Below, piece after piece: positions 21,594 through 32,910 of a stretch of 64,000 nt of DNA; within the stretch, counting starts at the first letter, position 1; the number at the start of each line of letters is the position of its first letter. The stretch is from Paraconiothyrium sp. Pb-2020 (Eukaryota; Ascomycota; Dothideomycetes; Pleosporales; Didymosphaeriaceae): assembly GCA_022419385.1 (NCBI GenBank), contig JAJUBI010000005.1, positions 1,612,001-1,676,000 on the forward strand. The letters run 5' to 3'. Under the pieces are notes generated by a model. The model did not search any database, was not told where the DNA came from, and worked only from the letters and a program-made list of their open reading frames with translations. Both the position numbers and the translations under genes were made by a program.

Positions 21594-22912
21594 CCGCCCG
21601 GCACATGCAGTCGACCAACACGTGGCAGCCTCGATTGCGATTACTTGTTCCTATCGTGAAACTTTGCGTTGGCCAGAATCTTCCAGTTGAGCATTTTAAT
21701 CTCTTCCTGTTGTGGTCGGCAACAAATGAAGCATCGAGTGGGCTGCCTACAAGCGTTGATTGGCCGAACAATAGAATGTATACTCTACTGTCCAGCTGCG
21801 CAAAACTGGACCCCGGCAACACTATCGTGAGGCACAGCAATTCAAACGTGTGGGTGGATGGTATCCGCCCTATCCATGATGAAGATTGCTGCAGGGTGCG
21901 CTGCACGCTGAGCACACTCCTGACGAAGGGCGCGTCAACGGGGCATTCTGTTACCTAAAGGGACGAGCAGCACGGGGTCACGGCAAGCAGAGGGAATACG
22001 CGTCCCGCAAAACTCTGTGCGATGGCTGAGGTTCTATGTTGCATGTGCAGGGCGTGTGATGATGAATTGGGAGGAGCACGCCATGCGACGTGGATCCGAG
22101 TGATTCGGGATAGTGCCCGTGGCGCGATGGCCGAAGCCGTTATGCAAAACACGGTGATGGCTGCGCGGCGTGTGGGTATGGTGGGGGCTGCCGGTGTATA
22201 ATAAGATGGTGTGCTCGATGATTGTCGAGACGCGATCCCGTTCGCAATATTGAACCATCCCCGGCACATATATTCAAAGGACCCTCCCGTGCAATATTGA
22301 ACCATCCCCGGCACATATATCCAAAGGACCCTCCCGTCCACTGTTCCACGACGCACAGTGCATCGCTATCGACCTGCTACCGTCAGCCGCTGCTTGCCGA
22401 ACGCGCCGTGGCAAGGCCCGGCTCTCCTTTGCTGTCGACGTCAACCGACTCAGCTTATCGCTGCATCCCTGGCCGCCGATCTGTGCGCCGACACTGCAGC
22501 TGCAGCGTTCCAGATCAATTCCTCCGCTCTCGGCTCTTTTGTCCATATCCCGAGTCGCACTCTTATCAGTCACCGTCAGTCCTCCCTACGCAGCTCCTGA
22601 TTACCGCTTCCATTTGCGTGGCGGAGCGTCTCCGGCTGTCAGGTCTCCCCAGCTGCGTGCCTTGGTGCAGCGTGCTGCTGCTGGTCGCACCGTTCCTGGC
22701 TAAACCCTTTCGGTTGCAGACATCGCGATAAGACACTCAAACAAAGCCCTCGGCCTCGTCATAGTAGCTGCTACGGCTGTGTCACCGCCTATCCGTTGTT
22801 ACTCTCGCTAGGTTCGATTGTCTGCGCCCGCCATCATTCTCACTGCGCACCGTGCGTGCCTACCCAGGGACACCAACAGAGGGCTTAAAACTCACCGTCT
22901 TTCCAGCTCCCA
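21594..22912. other. intergenic with a short tandem duplication
   Basis: About 1.3 kb between EFM3 and the Ecl1-type gene, both on +. It carries a 47-bp direct duplication (22244-22337), annotated separately. Several open frames (for example 21545-21958 on +) run through it but none has a recognisable domain. A CT-rich stretch at 22350-22810 probably belongs to the 5' leader or promoter of the Ecl1-type gene. Confidence 0.45.
22244..22337. repeat. 47-bp tandem direct repeat, two copies
   Basis: Positions 22244-22290 and 22291-22337 are head-to-tail copies of a 47-bp unit beginning GCAATATTGAACC and ending CCCTCCCGT. They differ at one base (T/C at unit position 35), so the duplication is young. 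It lies upstream of the Ecl1-type gene and may be in its leader or promoter. Confidence 0.95.
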
Positions 22913-23935
22913 ATGGCCACCCATACCCGTCAACCGTCAAACACTAAAAGGCCCTTGCCGGCCCACGCACGGCCGACCAAGCCTGCGCCCTTGTCCAAAC
23001 GCTCAACCTGCCACCCTGCGAGCAAGAAAGCCGTGCCTCTGCACAAGAAGGAGGAGGACATCGAAGACGAGGATCTCATGGCCACGAGCTTCCTGCAGTT
23101 CTGGTATGACTCATCCACCTCCACCTGTCGTCCAGGGTAGCTGACCGTTGGCAGTACTACCTGCGAAAAGCAAATCATTGTGCCTTGCAACTCAGTGCTA
23201 TACTGCTCCGAAAGGTATGTTGTTGTCGTTGTTGTTCTACGCCATGCATGCATCGCCAGACTAACGTGTGCTAGCTGCCGCAAGAAGGACACCGAAAAGC
23301 ATTTCATCTTCCCCTCCGATCACTCACCTCCATCCACGCCCTTTTCGCAATTTTCCAACTTTTCCTTCGAAGATCTCCACTTCTGTGACATTGTGCCGCC
23401 CCGCTCACCCACCCAACTCCGCTCCAACCGCTCTTCATGTGCTTTCTCGGACCTGTCTTCGGACGATAACGCTACCGCCGGCGATGAGAAGTCCAGGCAA
23501 CATTCAGATGCCTCGCGGTACTTACGCCATTGCCAACTGACGACCTACTCCGACGCAACTGTGCGACCCCGTCGCCCTCATTACGCTCGCGCCTCAACAT
23601 CACATGTCAGCTTCAGCGCCGCGCCTTCCTTGTCCCATACTCCGGCTTCCTCAGTCAGCTACTCACTTCCGTATACCCCCTCGACTAGGCCACTCCCTCC
23701 CAGAACGAACCCAAGCAGCTCGTACACCTACAAATCCATCGATCTAGTTACCCCGCTTACGCATGCGAGCACTGCCCCCTCAAGTCCGCGCCAGTATTCT
23801 TTGAAATCTCACCCGGAAACTGCGACGTCAGCGAGCACGATCGAAGGCGAAATCATGTACGCGAAGACTCCCATTATGTCAATGTCCCCGGCCAATGGGA
23901 GTCTAGGCCGACTCCTTGCTTCCACCACACATTGA
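22913..23935 (+). CDS. Ecl1-family zinc-binding protein (lifespan regulatory factor)
   Basis: Three exons, 22913-23103, 23155-23214 and 23275-23935, encode 303 aa. Introns are GTATGA...GCTGACC...GCAG and GTATGT...GACTAAC...CTAG. Both fall inside the zinc module, which only appears after splicing: C64-T-T-C67...LYC81-SES-C85-RKKD, the Ecl1 family signature. The rest is Ser/Pro/Thr-rich and probably disordered. Ecl1 proteins in fission yeast extend chronological lifespan and respond to zinc and sulfur starvation; the exact role here is inference. The small central exon (60 nt) carries most of the conserved motif. Confidence 0.82.
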
Positions 23936-24854
23936 GCGAATTTGTTCGTAATTGCCTCGCACATTCCGCCTCTTTTCAGAGTGCTCCTGAAACGCTGCGC
24001 GATTTTCATTGGAAAATGCCTCATACGCACTTCATGGTCGGGCTCGAGCATAACGGTTGGACGCTTTTGCTTCACATTTCCTGGCGTTATTTTACATCTT
24101 AGAACGATACACGCTGTGCAGGGCATAGCTTGCTTCATAATTTCTGACCAAAAGTTTTTGATATCGGGAGTGGCTGGCGTTTAGGCGTTCAGGCCCCGGG
24201 GTGGTTGTGTAATAGCTAGATACCATGATATGCACGAAATGTGCGAAGACCAATCTATGATCATACGGGCGATAGTTCCGAATACAACTGGGTCGCCCCT
24301 GCGTGCTCAGCTTCGCTAACCATCACCGATGCTTGATCGTTCCAACGGGGAGGTTACTGGGTCGGTGCTGTGAAGGACAATTTATCGCTCCTTTGCATGA
24401 CCTTGACAGCTAACGTCTTGAAGTAGGTATTTCCCTCCATGTGAAATTGAAGTTCCGCAAGGAATGCCATCATCATTGACAGGGGTACACTAGGATGTCG
24501 ATCCGATGCGGGGAATAGGAATGCCATCTCGTCCACCATGCTCTTACTCCTTCCTTTGGGAATCCCATGCTCGCGGCAATGGCAACCGTCGGGAGCAGTC
24601 ACGTCCCCTTGCGAGACTCCAGCCTTTGGCCATACACTAACCAATGAGAACGCATGAACAGCACGTCTTCCTTTTATCCCATCCAAACATCTCTTGCTCT
24701 CAAGCTCATGAGGGATATGGCTTGTGCAAAAATATCCCAATTCGCATCGGCTTCATTCATCAAGCGCTTCCATTTGAGATCGTCTAGTTCCAAGCATCCT
24801 TCACGGGAGGAGCGGATGTCGGCACTTTCTCGTTATCCCTGCTTGCTGACTCTT
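23936..24854. other. convergent intergenic region with weak coding-like fragments
   Basis: On the minus strand, 24830-24700 can be read as LDDLKWKRLMNEADANWDIF and then runs into a stop, and 24540-24357 as a further fragment (SMMMAFLAELQFHMEG). They are in different frames and I could not join them into a gene. They may be 3' UTR or a decayed gene. Confidence 0.35.
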
Positions 24855-26368
24855 TCATGTATGCCGAGAAGCGGTCTGTGTAGTGTTGCTGGCACTCGGC
24901 AGCACACCAAGGCCAGAATACCCTCTCACAATGGCCGGGAATACGCTATCCCCGGCCCTATTCCTCACCACGTCATTCGCCCTCTGTCCCTTTTCCAAGT
25001 CGATTGTACATTCCTCTGCATTGCCTGCGTTCTCTCCACCGACGTTCGTCGGTTTTACACCCTGGCCAGGCGCTGCGCGAGACGTAAGTTGGCTCCGGGT
25101 CACGCTGTTGATAGCACTGCTACCAAGGCTGCCCAGAGAATGCAGAAATCGTTTGCGGCTTGAAGAGGAAGGGCGGAAGGTCGGTCGCGGTCGCGCTGGA
25201 GCTTCTTCTGGGCCGTCGAACATAGTGCTACCTTGAGATTGCACGAAGCGCTCCAGTGTGGACTGACCGACGGATGTTGAGTTTAGATCATGATTGCGGT
25301 AGTGTCCCCTCGTCAGGGCCTGGCCGGCACGGTATGCAGAGGCGAATCTGTGTAGGTTACGTTGCTGACGAGGATGACCTTGCGGAAGTGCAACCTTGTG
25401 ACGCCAAAAGGATCTGCGGAACACTGCACACCGGGTTAGATAGGTAGCCTTGCGAGGTTCGACGACTTACTCGGACGTAGACTGGCCGAGTTGACAGCAA
25501 CCATAGCGATAGACAGCTCACGTGCACCACATCGTGCGATGATGCGGACAGTAATGTTGGGAACGACCTAGGCCGAGTGTCAGTACAATTCCTTTCTTGG
25601 GGAGAATCGACTTACCGTCAGAGAGACGCGGGTAATGCATGCAGCCATTACGAATATACCAGATGATAAAAGGACAAATACCACTATGCGCTTGTGCAAG
25701 GGGATCTTGAGCGTCCATATAAGTGGAACGGGTATGGCGAGGAGGAGCAGATCCGTCGTTGAATTCATGCAGCTCAATACAATGAAGAAGGAGGATGACG
25801 CAGTACACTTGTTGTCTGGTAGCGGTCGCACTTGGAATCTTCGCGAATATGGCAAACACATTAAACTGAGCATCAGCATCGTTGCTATGAAGCCGCATAT
25901 GCAGAGCGCAATGGTAAACTTCAGCAGTTTCTTTTGCCAGGAGCCGAAAGCGAGACGCTGGTACAGGATGATGACGATGGCTTTGAGACTGAACACCATG
26001 GCGATGCTGGATCATAGTTACTTGGTGTCCTTTTCGGATTGTACAGTCGTCAACACTTACTACGCGTAGAGCGTGATGATGTAGAATTTAGCTCGCCACT
26101 CAACGCCTTTAACCTGTTCGGAAGTCAAGGCCCACACTTCGTCCGGCTTGTAGTCGATGTTCGTCGCTGTGTAGTACGTGTAGTTTATTCCAGCGATGAT
26201 GACAGCCCAGCAGAACAAGGCTATGAAAGCAAAGCCATCGTCAATCTGTAGGCCGTAGAGTCCGAATGTTCGAATCCTCACAGCAAAGCGCATCACCACC
26301 CATGATGATCCTAACGAGAATAAGGCCCAGATTTCGGTTAAGAAGTGCTTTTCTTTGACGGGCGCCAT
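24855..26368 (-). CDS. fungal rhodopsin-like seven-helix membrane protein
   Basis: Four exons, 26368-26061, 26006-25616, 25567-25471 and 25423-24855, encode 454 aa. Splice sites are GTAAGT at all three donors, with CCAG, CTAG and GCAG acceptors. Spliced junctions give LYAYIAMVFSLKA, RVSLTVVPN and SLRPMFRRSFW, all typical of the large fungal integral membrane family called Rhodopsin/Pth11-like. Marks of the family: RIRTFGLYGLQIDDGFA after helix 1, a helix-loop with C and NKC, SCMNSTTDLLLLAIPVPLIW, and SLRP-FRRSFW at the end of the membrane domain. About 170 C-terminal residues are cytoplasmic and disordered. No CFEM domain precedes helix 1. A role in sensing is proposed for the family but no ligand can be inferred. 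Confidence 0.82.
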
Positions 26369-27298
26369 GCCCGCCTAAAACAATGGGTTTGCCGTGTGTT
26401 AAGACATTGAAGCGCATGTTGGGGTGTGTGTGCATTTTATGTGATGACAATCTAAAATCAGCGTGGCCAATAGACGAACTTTGATGTGATGGTTTGCTTG
26501 AAGCCTTGAACGCGGTGAGTGTGGGTTCGTCCTTGCAGCGATAACGTGGTCGTGACCCTGTACCTCTACTTCGCTCGACTTTCCTCATGTGTCGTTGTGC
26601 GGGCTTTACATGCGGGATCATCGGTTCGGCAACGCCTGTATGTATATGCGGAGTCGGCTCCGCAACCAGATACACTTGGCAAATGCGGGCTCGGAGGTCA
26701 TCAAGCCGAAATGACAGCTGATGTTGTATGATAAATGTCGTTGGGCAACGCGTTCTCTGCAATGCGCGCCCGCAGATCGACGATTCCACAGACAGTGACC
26801 AACGTGCAGGTACATGATCTAAGTGACGAACACGCAAGTGACGAGCATTACAGCGAATATTTGACAGCCAGGACCTGTAACATAATTTAAATTGGAATAT
26901 TGGCGTGTTTTGATCTTGTTGGATGAAATCTCGGCATGGAGGATCCAACCGGAAAAGGAAGTGGCACATGGGTGAACACTATGGTACCTACCATAGGTAC
27001 CGGTAGTGTCTTGGCACTTGAGCTTGCATAACGACCTTCGCCCGCTCTGTACGTATCACGCACTCAACGCTTAAGTCAATTTTATCTCTCATTCTGTTCC
27101 AAGTAAGCGATCAAAGATAGGTGATACCCCACAGCATGTTTAGTACGCCACACATATTGTTCGGCAATCTCTAATAGAATAGAGAGATGTATCAATCGTT
27201 GAAATTCTCAACCGGTTTCGAATAATATCTACAACAAATGGTGTCTAACTTAGAACAGAAGCGAATAACGTCATACTACATCAAAAACTCCAAGACGT
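26369..27298. other. intergenic, tandem minus-strand genes
   Basis: About 0.93 kb upstream of the membrane-protein gene and downstream of the HExxH protein gene. An antisense open frame overlapping into 26241-26969 has no recognisable content. Nothing else seen. Confidence 0.5.
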
Positions 27299-28231
27299 CT
27301 AAAAGAACTCGCTGTGAGTGTAAGGAGTGTGCGGAAGCAACTTTTCGTAAGAAGAGTTGGGGTCCCTCTCAATGATGCTAATGCTCCTCTTGCCGTTGAC
27401 AATGCCGTCAGTGCCAGGAGCATTGAAGCAAGCTCCGTTCTTGTCAAGACGCTCAGCAAGGTAGTCCCTCGCAGCGTTGAGCTGGTTGTTCATGCACGAA
27501 GCGTCTTTGCCCGTGTAATCAATGGCATGGCCGTTGATGTCGTAATTCAGGTATGTTCCGACCTGGGCGAAGTCCTCGGTGGGGTTGTTGTTTGCGTAAC
27601 TGTCAGGCACGCAGGAGTCGGCGTTGATGGCGTTGTTGAAGACGTCGCCGTTGGAGAAGCCAAAGCCATCCCGGTCATTGCAGTGCATACTTTCGTGGCT
27701 GAACCAGGTCTTCTGAGGCGCGCCGCCACAGAATATGGAGTTGCCGTCGGAGTACCCGCCTCCTCCACCGAAACCGTTCATGGTGACAATGTGTAGGACA
27801 TTGCTGCGAGCACCTGGGGGAACGGTACCCATCCCGTCGATGGTGTCTTGAAGGGTGAGCTCGGCGTTTGCGCATCGACATAGGACCCAGGGGTCACGAC
27901 CAGACGGGCAGTCCTCATATGTAACATCGTAGATTTCCAGGTCGTTGAGTTGGCACTTTGGGCGGGCATCATCGTCACTGATCGCCTCTCGGGCCTTATC
28001 GTAGCAGTTTTGCGGATATCTTCCTGCATCCCACTTGGTTGCAGTGCCTTTCACTATTGGTGGGATGCGAGAAGGGTCTGCTGTAAGGGCATCGAAGTTG
28101 TCCAGAAGCGAAGTCTTAGCCAGATCCCGCTGGCTTAGTTGTGACATGCCATGAGAAAGAGGAACGGTATGGGCACGAGTGCTAGTGGCCAGCGCCAGCG
28201 CGACACCAGCAGCGGACGAGAATCGGACCAT
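27299..28231 (-). CDS. secreted HExxH putative zinc metalloprotease, Con-13-like
   Basis: A single exon of 310 aa from the ATG at 28231, which starts directly with a signal peptide (VRFSSAAGVALALATSTRA). Upstream ATGs in frame would place about 44 extra residues before it. The centre has NVLHIVTMNGFGGGGGYSDG followed by WFSHESMH: H179-E180-x-x-H183 is a classic zinc site, and NNPTEDFAQ at 216-223 could give the third ligand. Seven or more cysteines suggest disulfides. The layout resembles fungal secreted proteins annotated as conidiation-specific protein Con-13; that name rests on memory, not a search. Proteolytic activity is inference. Confidence 0.75.
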   Translation of the reverse strand: MVRFSSAAGVALALATSTRAHTVPLSHGMSQLSQRDLAKTSLLDNFDALTADPSRIPPIVKGTATKWDAGRYPQNCYDKAREAISDDDARPKCQLNDLEIYDVTYEDCPSGRDPWVLCRCANAELTLQDTIDGMGTVPPGARSNVLHIVTMNGFGGGGGYSDGNSIFCGGAPQKTWFSHESMHCNDRDGFGFSNGDVFNNAINADSCVPDSYANNNPTEDFAQVGTYLNYDINGHAIDYTGKDASCMNNQLNAARDYLAERLDKNGACFNAPGTDGIVNGKRSISIIERDPNSSYEKLLPHTPYTHSEFF

Positions 28232-30265
28232 GATGGATACAAAAATAGAAAAGAACAAGCAAGCCAAAAGGTGGATAAGTAATGCAGTGAATGAGAACCT
28301 TGATGGTGAATGAAGGTAAACGGACTCGCACGAATAGCTATATACCTCCTTTTTCTCAAGCATAGGGTTGAAACAATGCTTCCACTCCGTAGTCTACAAT
28401 TAGACGCTCCATGGAGAGTGGCAGTGTCATGCTCGCTCCTCGCAATATCCTTCCCCACCTCGGCCCCCTGTAAAAGGTGTCAAGGCGTAGGCAAGCCTTA
28501 AGGAACGTTTTTAGTTGCCTTGAGGTGGATGGACCAAGATACTTTCCGAAGTCCGCAATCCATATTTGTAGGAGTACTAAGGCAGAGATTGCCAGGCCAC
28601 ACTGCTGCAGATCTTACCGGTGCTAAATTGGTCTTCTGGCCAATTAGTTCAGTGTGATCGACGCTGAAGCTTATAGAAGGAGTGTAGCAAACGAAATGAG
28701 GAACTCTTTTCTGGGCATGCAAACAAGCTCAAAGCGGCAACTGTTTCATGGAGGTGTTTCGCCTAGCATGCATCGCCCGGATACGAGCCACTAAGTGGAA
28801 GGCCGTACTGCTTAGGGGCGGAAATCGGACGTCTCGACCAATGACAGGCGTCTCGAGAAATAAGCGTTTTAAGGTTGTTTAGGCAACTAGGTCATTTGGC
28901 GGAGAGCTAAGCTATGCAAATTACGGATTTTTCTCCTAGTGCACAGTGCGCGCCGACACAAAGCTATGGTAGGAGTCCGGGATGCCTTCGACCAGATGCT
29001 CACTACGTCACTTCTTCATAGGATTCTGGGCCCGAAATGCGGTATTGCATCTTTTGTAAGGACATTGACAACTTGTGATCCCATATAAGACGTGAATGCG
29101 CCATAAATTACTGAGCTCGAAAATGGTCGTGAGCCTGTAAAGTCGCGGGCTCAAATTTTCCATAGAAGCCCTACTATATAACAAGGTGGCCTAAGGACTA
29201 CCGTACTTGGATCCGGTCCGGCAAGCTCTCCGACAACCGAACATTAACAGTGATCGTCGGCTGCACGCTTGGCTTGGCTTCCATATGTGGCGCAGGATTC
29301 GGTCCTGAAACCGAAATAGCTGCTGCGGATAGGTCGACTCTAGGCGATGCGTACGTGCGTTAGGCCACTCGCCTACCATGACGCCTGATGCTTATCCTTT
29401 ATACGATGCATTTTCCCATTCGAGAGACGGACGGAAGATTGATTTGAAAAGAAATGCGACTTGGACTTGGACCCAGTTCGGACTTGGTCTCAGTGCAAAT
29501 CCCGTAAAGCTTAAGCATGCCTACGTCATTCACGATGGTTGAAAGGTTGAAAGGGAACGTCGTTAGTTGCATGCGCCAGAGGTGTATAACAGTGTACTGC
29601 TGCACCACCTATGCCTCTAAACGCCTAGAGAAACGCCCAGAGCCATGACATGGCAGCATGCACACGAGAGGCTAGGCCGGAGGTCTATTCGTATTCCAGG
29701 CTGTACGATCTGGAAGCGGCCTTCGCGAATCTTGGGTTTCGTTCGAAGATGTTTGAGTAGAGTGCAGGATCGAATGAATACAATCATCAGTCGATGAGAT
29801 GCGACATTAAGCAGAGGTTAGGCTGGCAAAGAAGGTACACAATCGTAAAGAAAAGAAAGTGCAACACATGCATTGCATTGAATGATAAGAACTCGCGGAC
29901 CTGCGAGATGCATGTGCTGTTTCTGCTCGAGAACAAAAGTTTCCCCTCAGCCTTTTCATGGATCTGGATTAGTTTTCTGTCGCTTTTTTTTTTGGTTTTC
30001 TCTGACACTTCCAGCCTACTATCACCTGATTATCATTGAATATCTGAGATTGGATCAGAACATGGCACTGAACTGTTACAAAAGGCGTAGCAACGTAAAT
30101 CACTCGAGGAAAGAGTCAAGATATCATTGGAAACAAGAAAACGTGATAGAAAAGTGACTCAGAGCTATGAAAGACGGCGAAGCTTTCGCAAAGCACCGAC
30201 GGGCGCATGCTATCAAATTGTCTCCTCTACAATTTTCCGTATCATTTCCAACAAAAGCATCATCG
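28232..30265. other. intergenic, no gene recognised
   Basis: About 2 kb between two minus-strand genes. It contains a T-rich tract near 29980-30000 and only short unconvincing open frames. Base composition is not strikingly AT-rich, so it does not look like RIP-mutated repeat DNA. Confidence 0.5.
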
Positions 30266-30850
30266 CTAATACAACGCATCCTCCATTTCTTGGTCAAAGT
30301 CCTCGTGGCTAGGATTCTCCTCCCCAAACCCAGAGTCTCCTTCCGCATCAGCCTTCATTCGTTCCTTGTTGTCCTTCCTGATAATCTCCCCTTCGGACCC
30401 ATACCTCCTACTCGGTCCAATCTCCACTACAAACAACTCAAAGCACACATTCTCCCCCTTCTTTGTCTCGAACCCATACGCAAACACTAAATCACCCTCA
30501 GGATCGTACTTTGTCGATATTCTCGATTTGATGCCTTCCTGTTCCATGAACTTGTCGATCTCTTTATGCATTGATGATGAGGCACCTTCTTTTATGTTGT
30601 TGTATGCGACGACCGAAGGGGAGGGGAAGGGGTCGTAATGCCAGCGCAGTTTGATATCGTAATTCTCTGTGACGTTCGAGCTGACGTGTTGAATATCGTT
30701 GGCGGTGTGGTAGGAGTAGATGGTGAAGACATCAGAGGTATTGGAGTGGAGGCTGGTGTTGTAACCATGTGGGACGATGTCGTCAACTTCGTAGTCAGGT
30801 TTGGAGTCCTTCTCGGTCACGGTCTTGATGACGAGATAGAGTGGGGCCAT
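30266..30850 (-). CDS. hypothetical protein, 194 aa
   Basis: A single uninterrupted frame from an ATG at 30850. The protein is hydrophilic, without signal peptide or membrane segment. It has a compact central part (KLRWHYDPFPSPSVVAYNNI, VCFELFVVEIGP) and an acidic C-terminus (ENPSHEDFDQEMEDALY). The codon-like pattern and lack of a competing frame support coding. I do not recognise the family; orphan or lineage-restricted status is possible. Confidence 0.65.
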   Translation of the reverse strand: MAPLYLVIKTVTEKDSKPDYEVDDIVPHGYNTSLHSNTSDVFTIYSYHTANDIQHVSSNVTENYDIKLRWHYDPFPSPSVVAYNNIKEGASSSMHKEIDKFMEQEGIKSRISTKYDPEGDLVFAYGFETKKGENVCFELFVVEIGPSRRYGSEGEIIRKDNKERMKADAEGDSGFGEENPSHEDFDQEMEDALY

Positions 30851-31114
30851 CGTAGATTCAGGGTTGACGAAACACCAGCAGCTCGATAATCAAGTGAACC
30901 AATGAAGACGAATTAAGGCCGAATATATAGGACTAACTCAGGCCGTGTCATCGTTTGTAGGGGCCATGTGGTCTTGAATTGCCGTTTGCCGGTTGTTGGC
31001 GAAGTTGTGAGATTTCATAAACTCTTGCCTTGATGGTAGCAGGAAGTCACTTGACCAGTTCAGGTTTCCACTGTTCGACAATGCATTGATGAAAGCAAAG
31101 TGATGTTATTAGTT

Positions 31115-32516
31115 TCAAGCACTAGCCGCGAAGAAGCTCATGAAGCTGCCTGCCGTCAATCCAGCCACCAGGCATAACGACATGAAACCGCCGGCAGCTT
31201 CGCGCTCTTCTGAATCAACCCACTCTACGAAACCCATCATGCAATTACTGCCAATGTACCCATTGGAAATGCCAAAAAAAATCTGTACGACGAACAAGTA
31301 GAAAAAGTCTGAGCCGATGACGGCACCTCTGCCACTGATGTTGCATAGAAGGTAAAGGGGTATAAATGCAAGGCGGCATACAGCCAAGATGAAGACTACC
31401 CGCGGACGCGCTGTCAGGGTCATGCCTGGAATGCCTGGAACGACGCGCCCGGTGAGATCACCAATATTCCAGAACAGGAAACCCAACGGAATAAACGCGG
31501 CGGGTTGGAAGAGTCGAGACGATGTTGCAGGATCCCGGACGCTCAGAATCTTCTGGGTGAAGACGGGGTAGAACATGGTGATGGCAAAGGTAAGGAAGAC
31601 AGCTCCAGCAAGCCAAAATAGTTTTTGAAAGAGTGTCATCAAAGGGATCGGTTTGTGCGCAGCGGCTCCATCTCCAGCGTTCACCTCGTCCTCATCGTCT
31701 AGAGTTGATCTCAACTGCTCGCGCGAGCATGGCTTCGACAGAAGGTACACAAAAGCGAGTAAGGTGAGGGCGGAAATGACAGTCGCCGTAAGGAAGTACA
31801 CAAAGGCAGATTTACTAGACTCCTGTGGCGCGCCTTCCTGGGTTTGCTTCGGGGGGACGGAAAGGACGGATATTATTTGGGCTATGCAAGGCAGCACGCC
31901 AGCGATGCCCTGGCCCGTCATAATACCCTGTGTATACTCCTCCCTCCCAAAGCTCGCCACATAGGCGAATACACCGTTTTGGCACAGGGCTGTTGCCAGA
32001 CTAGCGCCGAAGACGACTAGCATGAGGAAAGCAAAGTACGCTCCAACGGAAACGCCCAGGAATGCCCGGGTCGATATTGCCAACAGTGTGAAGACGACAA
32101 TGTTGAGTATGAGGGAAGACATTATACGTTTAGGGTAGGAGGCGTTTGCCTGTAGCTTGGTGAGGACAATCATGGAGCCTAGACTGCCTGCAGTGGATAC
32201 GGCGAGCTCGGCGGACTGGAAGTTTCGTAAGAGTCGCTCATCGGAATCGAAGCGTCGTTGAAAGTATGGGGCTGCAGCGAGGAACATGTTCCTGAACGAT
32301 GTTAGAACGTGTACGTTGCCGTCAGTCATGCGAGGCGTACCATGCCCAAAGCATAGCAACGCCGAGTAACAAGAAGACACAGTAGTCGGTCCTCGAGTAC
32401 TCGCGTTGCTCTTCATCCTGTATCCGTTCTCCATTGGGGCGCTCCGAACCACCCTCGAGAGGCGCGTAGGATGTCTCATCATCTTCGCTCTGGAAAAGGC
32501 GACGGATGAGACCCAT
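31115..32516 (-). CDS. equilibrative nucleoside transporter (ENT family, Fun26-like)
   Basis: Two exons, 32516-32341 and 32291-31115, encode 450 aa. The intron is GTACGC...TTCAG, phase 2, and joins AMLWAW to NMFLAAAPYF. The N-terminus is hydrophilic with acidic residues (EDDETSYAPLEGG), then about 11 membrane helices. ENT signs are the W-N-F/M-like segment at the end of helix 1, GSxxxLTKLQA, NGVFAYVASFGREEYTQGIMTGQGIAGVLPC in helices 4-5, a long central cytoplasmic loop, and the C-terminal FFLFVVQIFFGISNGYIGS and EREAAGGFMSL. Yeast Fun26 sits in the vacuole membrane and moves nucleosides; location here is inference. Confidence 0.9.
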
Positions 32517-32910
32517 AGTAGGTGAGGTGAGATGTGAGGTGCAACTTCGAGTGCTGCTAGGCCTCCAACGGAAAGGAAGGATAGGGGAAGTAGCGAAGGA
32601 GTCGAGCAGAAAAGTGGAGGTCGAGAGGTCGTTCAGCAGACAGTCATGTTGCAGGTCATCCGTCACGACTTCGGGCTGTTCAGAGAGACCAGATGACTGA
32701 CGTTGGTAGCATACCGCGTCTCGGGAGTCCGCCATCCGCCCGGGGTGGCTCGTTACGTGGCGGTGCACGTGGGGGCTTGGCTGTGGTCCTCTGCCGTACA
32801 GCGTCATCCCCGCGCTTCAGACACTACGCAGTGCTTTTCGCAACCCTTTGATCTGCGCCATCTTTGGCTTACTTCAACCCACGATATACGCGATCCTTCT
32901 CCCAGGCGCC
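32517..32910. other. divergent promoter region ENT / IWR1
   Basis: 394 bp between the start codons of the transporter (-) and the Iwr1 gene (+). Open frames here are extensions of the neighbours. No other feature seen. Confidence 0.45.

Noticed and set aside
26262..26280. TTCGAATCC resembling a tRNA B box
   Set aside because: It lies inside the coding exon of the seven-helix protein, and no tRNA fold is present.
26241..26969. 242-codon minus frame
   Set aside because: It overlaps the first exon of the seven-helix protein in another frame; composition is shadow-like.
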